From Novipirellula caenicola (GTDB lineage Bacteria; Planctomycetota; Planctomycetia; Pirellulales; Pirellulaceae): a stretch of 64,000 bases of DNA. The notes beneath the pieces were generated by a model, which worked only from the letters and a program-made list of their open reading frames with translations, was not told the origin of the DNA and made no database searches. This document shows, one piece after another, positions 45,374 through 53,875 of this stretch; the stretch's first letter is position 1; every line of letters begins with the position of its first letter. The position numbers were made by a program, and so were the translations under genes. The stretch spans positions 248,001 to 312,000 of the forward strand of contig NZ_BAABRO010000006.1 of assembly GCF_039545035.1 (NCBI RefSeq), given 5' to 3'.

Positions 45374-46597
45374 TTACTGCTGCTGCTGCAACCCGCGGAC
45401 GCGTTGCCGATAGTCGTCCGCTTTGGCAAAGTCGATGACGTTGTCCGGGATCGGGGCAAACGCGGGCAAGTTCATCGACAAACAGTGCAGTTCGCCCTGC
45501 AACTCTTTCAAGCTGCTCATGTCGACCGTTTTGATTGCGTGTTTCGGCAACAACGAAGCGTAGGTGGCTCGTGCGGCGGCAACCATCTCGGGTGGATCGC
45601 TGTCGAATGTGGGAATCATTACCAAATCGTTGGCAAGGATCACGTTCGTGTACGCACTCCATGACGTTCCGTTTCGAGGTGGGATGTCGATGCGGAACAC
45701 TTGGATCGGTTTCCCGCCCACTCGCACGCGTTGCAAACGGGCGGTGTTGCGTTCAAGGATTGCCGCATTGATCGGATCCAATCGCGGGTCCACTCGAGCG
45801 ACCACGACTTGATCCGGTGCCAAAAACGTCGCGAACATATCGACATGCCCCGTTGCTTCGTGTTGCAAAGGTTCCAGCACCACTAACTCGGTAAGGTTGC
45901 AGTGTTTGCTGAACTCTTCAATCACCATTTTGCGGCGTTCCACTTCGGGATCGAGGCCGGGCCACGGTTTAGGAAAGCGGATCCGATTGTCTTCGAAAAT
46001 GCGATGGGTCGTTAATGCGATACGGCGGCCATTGCTGAGCAGATTGCCACCTTGAATCGTCCATGGCACCGGAACCAACTTTGACCCGGTACGCTCAGCC
46101 CATACCGACGGCAATGCATCATCCTTGGGACGAGAGCCCTCGTAATAGAAATCGATCGCTTCGGTTCCTTGTTCCCCTTCGGCCAATAACGGACCAAAGT
46201 CGCGCATCCAAATCGTGTCCAAGTCGATTTCGCAAAAGTAAACGTGATCGGTGGGGACGCGTCCGTCGCCAATCCAATCGACGGCATCGACAAGCTGCTG
46301 CGGATCATTGCAAAGGATCAACAAATTGGTGTGACCTGCAGTGCACTCGACAATTTGTTGTAGCGTCGCCGCATGATGCGATTGCCAATCGCTGACGCTA
46401 AGCACCAGAGCACGTTGAGATTCAAACTCACCAGCGAGTCTCGGAAAGGGGCGGTTCTGGTTGGCCTTGCCAGCTTCCACCGCCATTTGGGCAAGCAATG
46501 TGGGAGAGAAATGCTGGGCCAACACTGGCTGGTCTGCAACCGCAATTCCCATGGCGACCACGACCGTAGCCGCAAACCGAAACAATGACTTGACCAT
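45374..46597 (-). CDS. Exported agmatine deiminase/peptidyl-arginine deiminase family protein
   Basis: 407 aa using ATG 46597, which starts a signal peptide (MVKSLFRFAATVVVAMGIAV, cleavage near VLAQ); another ATG at 46630 is possible and the frame is open further up. The guanidino-group-modifying fold is shown by EIDLDTIWMRDFGP, PWTIQGGNLLSNG, ATGHVDMFATFL (catalytic His and Asp), and GELHCLSMNLP near the C terminus with the nucleophilic Cys. Members hydrolyse agmatine or C-terminal arginine to citrulline-type products and ammonia. The export signal favours an extracytoplasmic role; substrate undetermined. Confidence 0.8.
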   Translation of the reverse strand: MVKSLFRFAATVVVAMGIAVADQPVLAQHFSPTLLAQMAVEAGKANQNRPFPRLAGEFESQRALVLSVSDWQSHHAATLQQIVECTAGHTNLLILCNDPQQLVDAVDWIGDGRVPTDHVYFCEIDLDTIWMRDFGPLLAEGEQGTEAIDFYYEGSRPKDDALPSVWAERTGSKLVPVPWTIQGGNLLSNGRRIALTTHRIFEDNRIRFPKPWPGLDPEVERRKMVIEEFSKHCNLTELVVLEPLQHEATGHVDMFATFLAPDQVVVARVDPRLDPINAAILERNTARLQRVRVGGKPIQVFRIDIPPRNGTSWSAYTNVILANDLVMIPTFDSDPPEMVAAARATYASLLPKHAIKTVDMSSLKELQGELHCLSMNLPAFAPIPDNVIDFAKADDYRQRVRGLQQQQ

Positions 46598-46888
46598 AAA
46601 TCTCAGTGCTCGTCTAAGTACCTGTCTCATTGCCACCGCGGCAATTGCCCCGGTCGAGATCTTGCCGCTTTTTTGGATTCGGACCGTCGCCGCGGAGGGC
46701 CGATCCGAGCTGCCGGTTCGCTCTACACCCCAAAGGTTTCGCCGACACCTCGGTGCTCGATGGGGGTCGGCTTGGCAACGTTCCGATTTCGAATTGTAAT
46801 TGCCAACCACCACACGGCTATCGGGCGATCATAAAGAAATGCCGAAATGAACCCGCCCGGGCTCCAATCCGCGACGGTAATGCTTCGG

Positions 46889-47175
46889 ATGGCAAAGAAA
46901 CGCAAATCGAAACGACGCAAAAAGAGAAGCGGCCACTATTGTTGGTGCTGCGATCACTTCCTGCCTAACGAACGGTTTGGAGGGAAAGGCCATCGGCGGC
47001 ATCTAAAATCCGTGAAATCGCTCAGCAGCAGCAAGAAAATCAGCTCGAGCGAGCTCGGTTGAACCGGGATGAACGTGAATTCGACGAGTTCAGCGGGGAT
47101 GTCAATTTGGATTTTGATGTCGCGGCGTTCGATTGGCGATGGGTCGAAGATGGTGAGATCGCTTCCTACAGTTAA
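46889..47175 (+). pseudogene. Small Cys/His zinc-finger-like gene, probably frameshifted
   Basis: From ATG 46889 the frame encodes MAKKRKSKRRKKRSGHYCWC, then CDHFLPNERFGGKGHRRHL, a basic N terminus and a CxxC-like half zinc site, then an unrelated Ser/Lys run stopping at 47062. In the -1 frame from ~46999 to 47175 the codons read KIREIAQQQQENQLERAR and then an acidic tail ending EIASYS, protein-like but lacking any start codon. The second CxxC expected after GHRRH in such fingers is missing in both frames. A deletion plus frameshift, or a sequencing error, explains this best; an authentic 58-aa protein is the alternative. Confidence 0.4.
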
Positions 47176-47303
47176 ATAGTTGCAAACGGATCGCGGCAGC
47201 GATAGATTCACCGCAAGAGGGGGGGCGTCGCTGTGGCGAACAGCCGCTGGACGCTCCATGTCATTCTCGATCGATCGATTGAATTTCAATAAGGAGCAAG
47301 TTC

Positions 47304-47717
47304 GTGAACAATGAATACACGGCGCGATCGTTACGCTGGTTCGAAGAGGTTTGGAATCAACGGCGGACCGAAACGATCGACGAATTTTTGACCGAAGACA
47401 GCATTGCGGAAACTGACAGTGGAGTGCTTCGTGGCCCGGACGAATTCAAGAAACAGGTGCATGCACCGATGCTTGACGCGTTTCCTGATCTGCATGTGGA
47501 CGTTGAGGGCACGGTCACTGAAGACGACAGTGTGGTGATCCGCTGGAAAGCCACCGGGACACACCAAGGCGATGGCCTTGGCATCAAGGCGACCGGACGC
47601 CCCATTCAGATCCGCGGAGTCACATGGCACCGGTTCAAGAATGACAAACTGATCGGAGGCGGAGATTACTGGAGCCAAGATAGTCTGCGACGACAATTGC
47701 AAGACACCGGGCAGTAG
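47304..47717 (+). CDS. SnoaL-like (NTF2-fold) protein
   Basis: 137 aa. It starts with GTG 47304; AAGGAG lies 8 bases upstream. Sequence pattern: LRWFEEVWNQRRTETIDEFL, the central GPDEFKKQVHAPMLDAFPDLHVDVE, VIRWKATGTHQGD and a closing beta segment (VTWHRFKNDKLIGGGDYW). This is typical of ester cyclase/SnoaL-like small proteins. Many members have no known enzyme activity; cyclase, isomerase or ligand binding are possible. No operon partner is visible. Confidence 0.75.
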   Translation: MNNEYTARSLRWFEEVWNQRRTETIDEFLTEDSIAETDSGVLRGPDEFKKQVHAPMLDAFPDLHVDVEGTVTEDDSVVIRWKATGTHQGDGLGIKATGRPIQIRGVTWHRFKNDKLIGGGDYWSQDSLRRQLQDTGQ

Positions 47718-47898
47718 TCTCAGTTTGCACCGGAGGCGATTTTTTGTCTAGCCGTTATCGCTCAATTCGGCGAAGCGGGGATGATCGACTGGGGGTGCTG
47801 CCACCAACTCGGTGCACTCGCCATCACGGCGGATAACGGTATACTGAAGGTTGGCTTCGCTTGTCCTTTTCCCAACATTCCATGCCCAAGGAAATCCC

Positions 47899-48072
47899 AT
47901 GAACCGACTTACTGTCACACTGTTTGCCGCGTTGTTCTCGTTCTGCGTGCTGCCTGGATGCGGCGATCCCGCGCCCACCAATGTCGCCGAAGATGCGGAT
48001 GCGGCCGCGATCGCTGAATACGAAGCTGCGGTTGCCGCCGAAAGTGCCTCGATGAACGAGAGTGAACAATAG
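47899..48072 (+). CDS. Small lipoprotein
   Basis: 57 aa. Signal peptide with lipobox LPGC (Cys ~18, MNRLTVTLFAALFSFCVLPG), then a short acidic, Ala/Glu-rich tail (AEDADAAAIAEYEAAVAAES). AAGGAA lies six bases before the ATG. No domain; such tiny lipoproteins are frequent in planctomycetes, function unknown. A strong terminator follows after 25 bases. Confidence 0.65.
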   Translation: MNRLTVTLFAALFSFCVLPGCGDPAPTNVAEDADAAAIAEYEAAVAAESASMNESEQ

Positions 48073-48097
48073 GGCAAAATGCAGCACGTTGAAAACG

Positions 48098-48130
48098 AAA
48101 AACCCCAGACATCTTCATGTCTGGGGTTTT
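48098..48130 (+). terminator. Bidirectional Rho-independent terminator
   Basis: AAAACCCCAGACAT and ATGTCTGGGGTTTT form a 14-bp stem with loop CTTC (48113-48116), with A- and T-runs on both sides. It lies between the convergent small lipoprotein gene and the DUF1559 gene and can serve both. Confidence 0.9.
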
Positions 48131-48171
48131 ATTGTTGATACGACGAATGTCGAGGAGCGTTTTGGGGAAGC

Positions 48172-49380
48172 CTAAAATTCCGAGTCGATGGTCTCCTTCG
48201 CGGCTCGTGTCCCCAGCGAACCCCACAAACCAAACGGGCTCTTCGCGCCGGGCGCGTTTTTGTTCGCCGCGTTGCCGCTGATGTAGACCACGGGGTTACG
48301 TTGGTTACCCGCTTCGATCGAATCGGTGATGAACTTCACCGCACCATCACCCATCAGCACATGGATACCGCCTTGGTGACGACTCGATCCTGTTGTGATG
48401 GACGGTCCGTTCGAATCGTGCGGGATACACAAGGGGCTGTTAGGCGGCAAAATCGTAAATGCCATCGATTGCACATTCTGGTCGTCGGCCCATCGGTAAC
48501 CGCGTCCCTTGGTCGACCCTTCGGTATTGCCAGCGGTCCAGAACTGAGGACGCTGAGGATCCAGCATCCCCGCTTCGATGCACGTGCTTGGATTGTCCCG
48601 GATGTCCGTCTGGGCCGGTTGGCCACTGGGGTGACGTTTGCCAATCGTTCGGGCATCGTTGTCGCCCAAATCCGTAGCGATTTCCATCATCGCAATGGTA
48701 TTGGAAAGTCCGTCAAGAACGTCGCGAAACTTCATCGACTTGTGACGAACAAACATGCCTCGATTGGCCGCACGAGATTCCTCAGCATAAGTGCTGTTGG
48801 TCGGCCCACTATCGGGATCAAAGTCCCCGTGCTGAGCACGCCAATGCGAATCTCCCATGCACGAGGCATAGTTGGTTCGGCCCAGCGATGGCAATCCAGT
48901 GCCCGGATCGCTCGGGCAGCGAAGCGTGGGGATCTGGGTGGCCCAAGGCACGTATTGAATGTTCTCGGGAGTCGGTCCCATGGCGGGCCAAGGAGGCGAT
49001 TGTTGTGCCCCGTCGGTGCGTTCGGTGCTGGGATTAGTGATCTTCTCCCATAACGCTTGCTGCTCGACAAATGGTGTCATCCCCACCAACGAACTCAATC
49101 GCCAATGGTTGTTTGTGCTGTAACTGGTCCACCAGTTTTGACCGTTGTCGCTTCCGTCGTCGGTACCGACACCATGAACTGGCATCTGACCATACGCACT
49201 GTGATAGTTGTGCAGCCCCAAGCCAAGCTGTTTGACATTGTTGCTGCAACTCATTCTACGGGCCGCTTCGCGAGCCGCCTGCACTGCCGGCAGGAGTAAT
49301 CCGACCAGCACGCCGATGATGGCGATCACCACCAGCAGTTCCACCAACGTGAAACCTTTTGAGTTTCCATAACGGTTCAT
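48172..49380 (-). CDS. DUF1559 type IV pilin-like protein
   Basis: 402 aa. The start is ATG 49380 (TTGGAG upstream); residues 9-23 are the N-methylation/transmembrane motif GFTLVELLVVIAIIG, cleaved after Gly9 in pilins. The helix continues to ~45 (PAVQAAREAARRMSCSNNVKQLG, the DUF1559 hallmark). The globular part ends with SSRHQGGIHVLMGDGAVKFI, the family's C-terminal H...DG element. DUF1559 proteins are highly expanded in planctomycetes and are thought to be pseudopilin-like surface or secretion proteins. A truncated second copy lies upstream at 49943-50554. Confidence 0.9.
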   Translation of the reverse strand: MNRYGNSKGFTLVELLVVIAIIGVLVGLLLPAVQAAREAARRMSCSNNVKQLGLGLHNYHSAYGQMPVHGVGTDDGSDNGQNWWTSYSTNNHWRLSSLVGMTPFVEQQALWEKITNPSTERTDGAQQSPPWPAMGPTPENIQYVPWATQIPTLRCPSDPGTGLPSLGRTNYASCMGDSHWRAQHGDFDPDSGPTNSTYAEESRAANRGMFVRHKSMKFRDVLDGLSNTIAMMEIATDLGDNDARTIGKRHPSGQPAQTDIRDNPSTCIEAGMLDPQRPQFWTAGNTEGSTKGRGYRWADDQNVQSMAFTILPPNSPLCIPHDSNGPSITTGSSRHQGGIHVLMGDGAVKFITDSIEAGNQRNPVVYISGNAANKNAPGAKSPFGLWGSLGTRAAKETIDSEF

Positions 49381-49942
49381 TGATAAACTCCAATGAATAA
49401 AGAAATCTGATTCTACAGCGGCAATGGGAGAGCCAATCACCGCTGCAGGGCCGACGAAATGATCGCCGGGAATAGGGACAGCCACTAAGTATATCCTAAC
49501 GGGAGAAAGGGCTGCCATAGCTCTCGGGAAGGGGGCAGGCACAGAATGGTGAAATGCGAAGTTTGTGGCTTGCTTTTCTTCGTTAAACAGAATGATGTGG
49601 CGTTTGGACTGCTTGAGATAACGGACGCCTAAGAGGCATAGCAGTAAGAAGATGCGGTTTGCCGAAACCTGGTGCGATGCGCGTTTCGGTATACCCACCG
49701 CGTGCACTGTTTATCCGTTTGGTATTTGAACCTTACCGCCGCGGTGGACATTTAATGGAGGTGTTAGCGGGCACCGATAGAGACGGGGTATTGTGTCAAC
49801 AATGTCGGCGGGCAAGAAGAACACGTGGAAGAAACGCTCACGCGACAAATTCGTGAACAACGCGCAAAGAAAAACCTCGAGCTGATCACGGCTCGAGGTT
49901 TCTCGTTGATTCGTCACCGATCGAAGACAATCGATCGCGAAC
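49381..49942. other. Intergenic region between two DUF1559 copies
   Basis: About 560 bases holding the promoter side of the intact DUF1559 gene and the terminator of the truncated copy. No other gene is seen. Confidence 0.5.
49867..49901 (-). terminator. Rho-independent terminator of the truncated DUF1559 copy
   Basis: AAACCTCGAGC (49872-49882) pairs with GCTCGAGGTTT (49891-49901) over an 8-base loop. On the minus strand it ends in five T. It lies 41 bases beyond the stop of the fragment. Confidence 0.8.
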
Positions 49943-50554
49943 TTAGAATTCCGCGTCGATCGTCTCTTTCGAGGCTCGCGTTCCCAAAGCTCCCCACAAA
50001 CCGTAGGGGCTCTTTGCGCCTGGGACGTTTTTATTGGCCACTGTCCCTCCGTTGTGCACCACGGGGTTCCGTTGGTTGCCGGCTTCAATCGAGTCGGTCA
50101 CAAATTTTACTGCTCCATCGCCCATCAGCACGTGGATCCCACCTTGATGGCGACTCGAACCGGTCGTCAGCGAGGGGCCATTGGAATCATGCGGAATGCA
50201 AACTGGGCTGTTGGGGGGCGCGATGGTGAATGACATCGAATGCATGTTTTGAGAATCCGCCCAGCGATAACCGCGGCCTTTACTGACCGCTTCAAATTCC
50301 GCCGGGGCACCCGGAAGCCAAAATTGTGGACGCTCTGGATCGATCATGTTCGATTCGAGGCACGAGCTTGGGTTGTCACGAATATCGGTCTGGCCTGGCG
50401 TTTGGCCGTTAGGATGTTTCTTTCCGAAGGTGCGTGCATCATGGTCGCCGAGGTCGGTGGCAATCTCCATCATCGCGATGGTGTTGGAAAGTCCATCGAG
50501 GTGTTGGCGGTCTGTGAAAGTTTGCTGCTTGGCCGCGGATCGCTCAGCGAGCAA
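49943..50554 (-). pseudogene. DUF1559 gene fragment lacking its 5' part
   Basis: The 203-codon frame matches only the last ~190 residues of the intact DUF1559 protein: shared LDGLSNTIAMMEIATDLGD, SSRHQGGIHVLMGDGAVKF and SIEAGNQRNPVV. The pilin motif and N-terminal half are absent. The similarity begins abruptly at LDGLSN, after ~18 unrelated codons that lead back to the stop of the 50582 gene (28 bases away). The two copies differ at many positions (e.g. KRHPSGQ versus KKHPNGQ), so the fragment is an old remnant, not a fresh duplicate. Without a signal it should not be exported. Confidence 0.75.
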
Positions 50555-50581
50555 GCGAAAAACACCGCATTTTGCCGAGCT

Positions 50582-53500
50582 TTAGTGCAACTCAAACGCG
50601 TTGTCGGCGTTTTGGACTAAATTCCAGCTCGAGTTGGGGGAGAGGTTGGTCCAGGTTTGGTGGGTCTGGTTGGGCCAAGTCACGGTGATATCACAATTGC
50701 CGGTTGTGTCACCGAGACCGATTCGAATGATCCGTTCGTTGCTACAGAGATAGCCGTCGCCGGCGGTGACTGCGGCGAACCAGCGGTTTCCATCGCACTG
50801 AATCTCGACGCGGGATCCAATGGCGTCCCGGGAACTCGTACTTCCCCTCAATTGGATTTCGATCCAACGCCCCGCTGCATTCGTGCGATTGACGAGCAGC
50901 GCGACGGGTTCGGTTTGGTGGGTGACGGCAAAATCGGTTTGATGATCGCGGTTCACATCGATCGTCCACAAGGCCCGCCCGACGTGCGGCACCGCTAGAT
51001 ATTCGCTGGCAAATTGATGCTCGAGCGACGCAAAACGATGATTGCGGTCGACTCCAAAAATTTGCATGGGGTGCGCGTAAACCGATTTCTTTCCCTCTCG
51101 CGAGAACTTGTCAACATGGCCGTTGGTGACGATCAGTTCCGATTGTCCGTTATGATCCAAATCCACCGCCGCAGTGCCAAACCCAACCAACGGAAGGGTG
51201 GGTTGAATCAGATCGTGCATCGCGGTTCGGTCTTGCCATTGGCCTGGAATGATTTGCTCGTACAGCGTGTTGTATTCGCGATCAAAATTGGTCACGTAGA
51301 AATCAAGGTCGCCATCGCGATCCAGATCGGATGCCGCGATCCCCATCGACCCCTGAGCGGTCGAGCGATCGTCGCCGGCTAACCCAAACGCAATCGCGGA
51401 CTCGGATAGTTTGAATTCATTTGACTCTACAACGCCTCGCCAATAATGGTTGTGCGTCATGTCGTTGGCAACGAGGATATCCAATCCACTGGTCTCATCC
51501 AACGCACCCACGACCACACCGAGTCCTCGGCCTATGACCGATGGGACGGAGCTCCACTGAGCGGTCGCGTCGATGAAGGTTCCATCACCGACGCCGCGAT
51601 AAAAACGGTCTCGCTCGGCGGGAAATTTCATGGGCGAACAAGAGCGTGGTATTTCTTGTTTGTTGGTGCCACAGGGCTGCGTCGACGGTTCAAGACCGGC
51701 GCAGTAATGAAGGATCACGAGGTCGGAAACCCCGTCGTTGTCCAAGTCAGCGATCGCACCGCTTGTGGACCAGGACTGCGATGCGGCCTCGTTGGGCAAA
51801 TGTGCCGTTGCGTCAGAAAAGGTTCCGTCACCGTTGTTGATCAACAAGGTGTTCGGGCCGTAATTGAGCACCAGCAGATCGGGAAAACCATCTTCGTTGA
51901 CATCCCCCACCGCGACACCTTGGCCAAAGCCTGTGTCCCCGGTCCCGGAAACCACCGTGACCGCGGAAAACGAACCTCCGAGATTCCGATACAACGCATT
52001 GGCATCCGAGTCACGCTTGGGCGGTTTCCCACCCGCGGCGACGAGATACAGGTCACTCCATCCGTCCAGATCAAAATCGATTGTCCCACCGCCGCAACCG
52101 AGGGTTTCATGTAACATGATGCCGGGCTGATCCAGGTCATCGGCGGTGGCGCCAAAGAAACGTAAATTGCGAAGCGCGGCCTCGTTGACCAAATGCAGTT
52201 TGGGCGTCGCCGCATCGCTTGCGTCGGTGTCCGATGATCCGGCCGATGCATCCAGACGACCTGCAACGCCAGTATCGGAAGCGGAGGCGATTCTCGGCAG
52301 GGGTAGGTAGGACAGATCGAGCGTCAATTCGGGATGATGTAGCGTCGATTGCCAAGGCGTATCTTTTCGCAGCAGCGAGATGATTTGGTTGCGTGTTTCT
52401 TCGACCGGTACGGAATCGTCCGCGGGCAGTGTCATTGCCGTCGCCGCCCATGCTTCGGCTTCCCATAGCCGTCCAAGGTCACGCAGGGTGACGGCGATCT
52501 CGGTGGCAATTTCACGCGAAATTTCACCGGTTCGCTCAAACCGACTTTTCTGTTGATTGAACTTGCTGAGTAGCGTCGCCCTGCGATCCACCGATTCGAT
52601 CGCTTGTTGCGGCAGTTCGCTGCCGGATTGCACCAGTTGTTTCAGCGATACGCTTAACTTAGTCCACGATTCGGCGACATCAGCGTCAGCCTGCGTTGCC
52701 TGCCAATAGGCCCGAGCGGCCTGCGGAACTTGCTGCTGTGTTCTCGCCCAATCCCCCAGGGCCAACCAGTAATTCGCATACTGATCGATCCCCGCCACGA
52801 GGGTCGCGGCCCATTGCTCGAGTTCTGTAAAACGTCCCGCCGAAGCCAACGATCGGGCCAGTAGTGCATGCGCGGGCACAAACTCGGGATGCGTTCCAAT
52901 GATCTCTCGCAACAATTCGATGGCGTCCGCATAATTGCCTTCGTCAAACTGGATGCGTGCGCTGCCAATCATGGGCCGCCGATCCTCGGGGTTTCTCGAC
53001 GCGACTTCTTCGAGCGGTTTCGGATCCAACGAGCGGCGGACGGTGTTACCGAGCGACTTCAGTAGTTCGAGATCAAATTGACGTTTTCGCACCAGCACGC
53101 GGCCATGCTCTAAGCTGGCTCGACGATTCTCGGTTCCCACGTACAGATCAAACAGCGTTCGCCGCATCTCGTGGTGATTCGGTTGCTTCTGGACCGCTTC
53201 GGACAACAAATCGATCGCGTCAAACAGCCGGCCTGCGGAGATCAATGCGACCATCGCTTGATGCACCCGCGGTTCTTGTGCAAAGGATTCGACTCGACAT
53301 GCTTGGATCAATATGTCCGCTGCTCGCGATGGCTGCTCGTTGACATGGGCCACTTTGGCAAGGTCAATCAAGACATCGATGTCGTGGGGATAACGACGCA
53401 GTACGGCATCGGTGTACTGGTAGGCTCGATGCCAATCGCCTTCATCGATCGCCCGCTTCATCGTCCGCAGTGGCGTTTCATCGGTCTTCGGGTCGGGCCA

Positions 53501-53614
53501 CCGCGTCGCCGCATCGCTGCAACCGACAACGCAGACGAAGAACAGCAAGAGACAAGAAAATTGCGACCAAGTTCGGATTGGGGTGGTTGAGCGAAAGGTG
53601 ATCGTTGACAGCAT
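50582..53614 (-). CDS. Lipoprotein with TPR, FG-GAP repeats and ASPIC/UnbV C-terminal domain
   Basis: 1010 aa. Lipoprotein signal with lipobox VVGC (Cys32). Residues ~50-400 are tetratricopeptide-like helical repeats (DEGDWHRAYQYTDAVLRRYP, PSRAADILIQACR). About 480-880 are FG-GAP/VCBS propeller repeats with calcium-type loops (DLDGWSDLYLVAAGG, DVNEDGFPDLLVLNYG, DLDRDGDLDFYVTNF). About 930-1000 is the ASPIC/UnbV segment (GSRVEIQCDGNRWFAAVTAG). The architecture is that of the CRTAC1-like family common in planctomycetes and Bacteroidetes; function unknown, probably extracellular binding. It is divergent from the 53876 gene, another FG-GAP lipoprotein. Confidence 0.85.
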   Translation of the reverse strand: MLSTITFRSTTPIRTWSQFSCLLLFFVCVVGCSDAATRWPDPKTDETPLRTMKRAIDEGDWHRAYQYTDAVLRRYPHDIDVLIDLAKVAHVNEQPSRAADILIQACRVESFAQEPRVHQAMVALISAGRLFDAIDLLSEAVQKQPNHHEMRRTLFDLYVGTENRRASLEHGRVLVRKRQFDLELLKSLGNTVRRSLDPKPLEEVASRNPEDRRPMIGSARIQFDEGNYADAIELLREIIGTHPEFVPAHALLARSLASAGRFTELEQWAATLVAGIDQYANYWLALGDWARTQQQVPQAARAYWQATQADADVAESWTKLSVSLKQLVQSGSELPQQAIESVDRRATLLSKFNQQKSRFERTGEISREIATEIAVTLRDLGRLWEAEAWAATAMTLPADDSVPVEETRNQIISLLRKDTPWQSTLHHPELTLDLSYLPLPRIASASDTGVAGRLDASAGSSDTDASDAATPKLHLVNEAALRNLRFFGATADDLDQPGIMLHETLGCGGGTIDFDLDGWSDLYLVAAGGKPPKRDSDANALYRNLGGSFSAVTVVSGTGDTGFGQGVAVGDVNEDGFPDLLVLNYGPNTLLINNGDGTFSDATAHLPNEAASQSWSTSGAIADLDNDGVSDLVILHYCAGLEPSTQPCGTNKQEIPRSCSPMKFPAERDRFYRGVGDGTFIDATAQWSSVPSVIGRGLGVVVGALDETSGLDILVANDMTHNHYWRGVVESNEFKLSESAIAFGLAGDDRSTAQGSMGIAASDLDRDGDLDFYVTNFDREYNTLYEQIIPGQWQDRTAMHDLIQPTLPLVGFGTAAVDLDHNGQSELIVTNGHVDKFSREGKKSVYAHPMQIFGVDRNHRFASLEHQFASEYLAVPHVGRALWTIDVNRDHQTDFAVTHQTEPVALLVNRTNAAGRWIEIQLRGSTSSRDAIGSRVEIQCDGNRWFAAVTAGDGYLCSNERIIRIGLGDTTGNCDITVTWPNQTHQTWTNLSPNSSWNLVQNADNAFELH

Positions 53615-53875
53615 ACGTACCTATAAACCTCGGCCGTCCAAAAAAACTCCGTCGCGGTGAACGGGCACAGCGTTTCCGATAATGGATTGATTGACGAGCG
53701 GCTGCATTGTGGAAATGACCGGTTGATTCTACCGAGTCTCGCATTGACTCACAACGTTGCAGCAACGCAGACGAGGGCCGTTAACATCGCCAAACACATC
53801 GTAGGTGATGCTGGATTTGGCGGTTCGTGTTAAACTTTCAAAAGCGGTTCAATTGCCTCATTCGTGTCTGGATCA
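53615..53875. promoter_or_regulatory. Divergent region between two FG-GAP lipoprotein genes
   Basis: About 260 bases expected to hold both promoters. No clear operator or consensus promoter was identified. Confidence 0.35.

Noticed and set aside
51446-52114. 222-codon plus-strand ORF opposite the TPR/FG-GAP gene
   Set aside because: Antisense to repeated FG-GAP coding sequence; no start signal.
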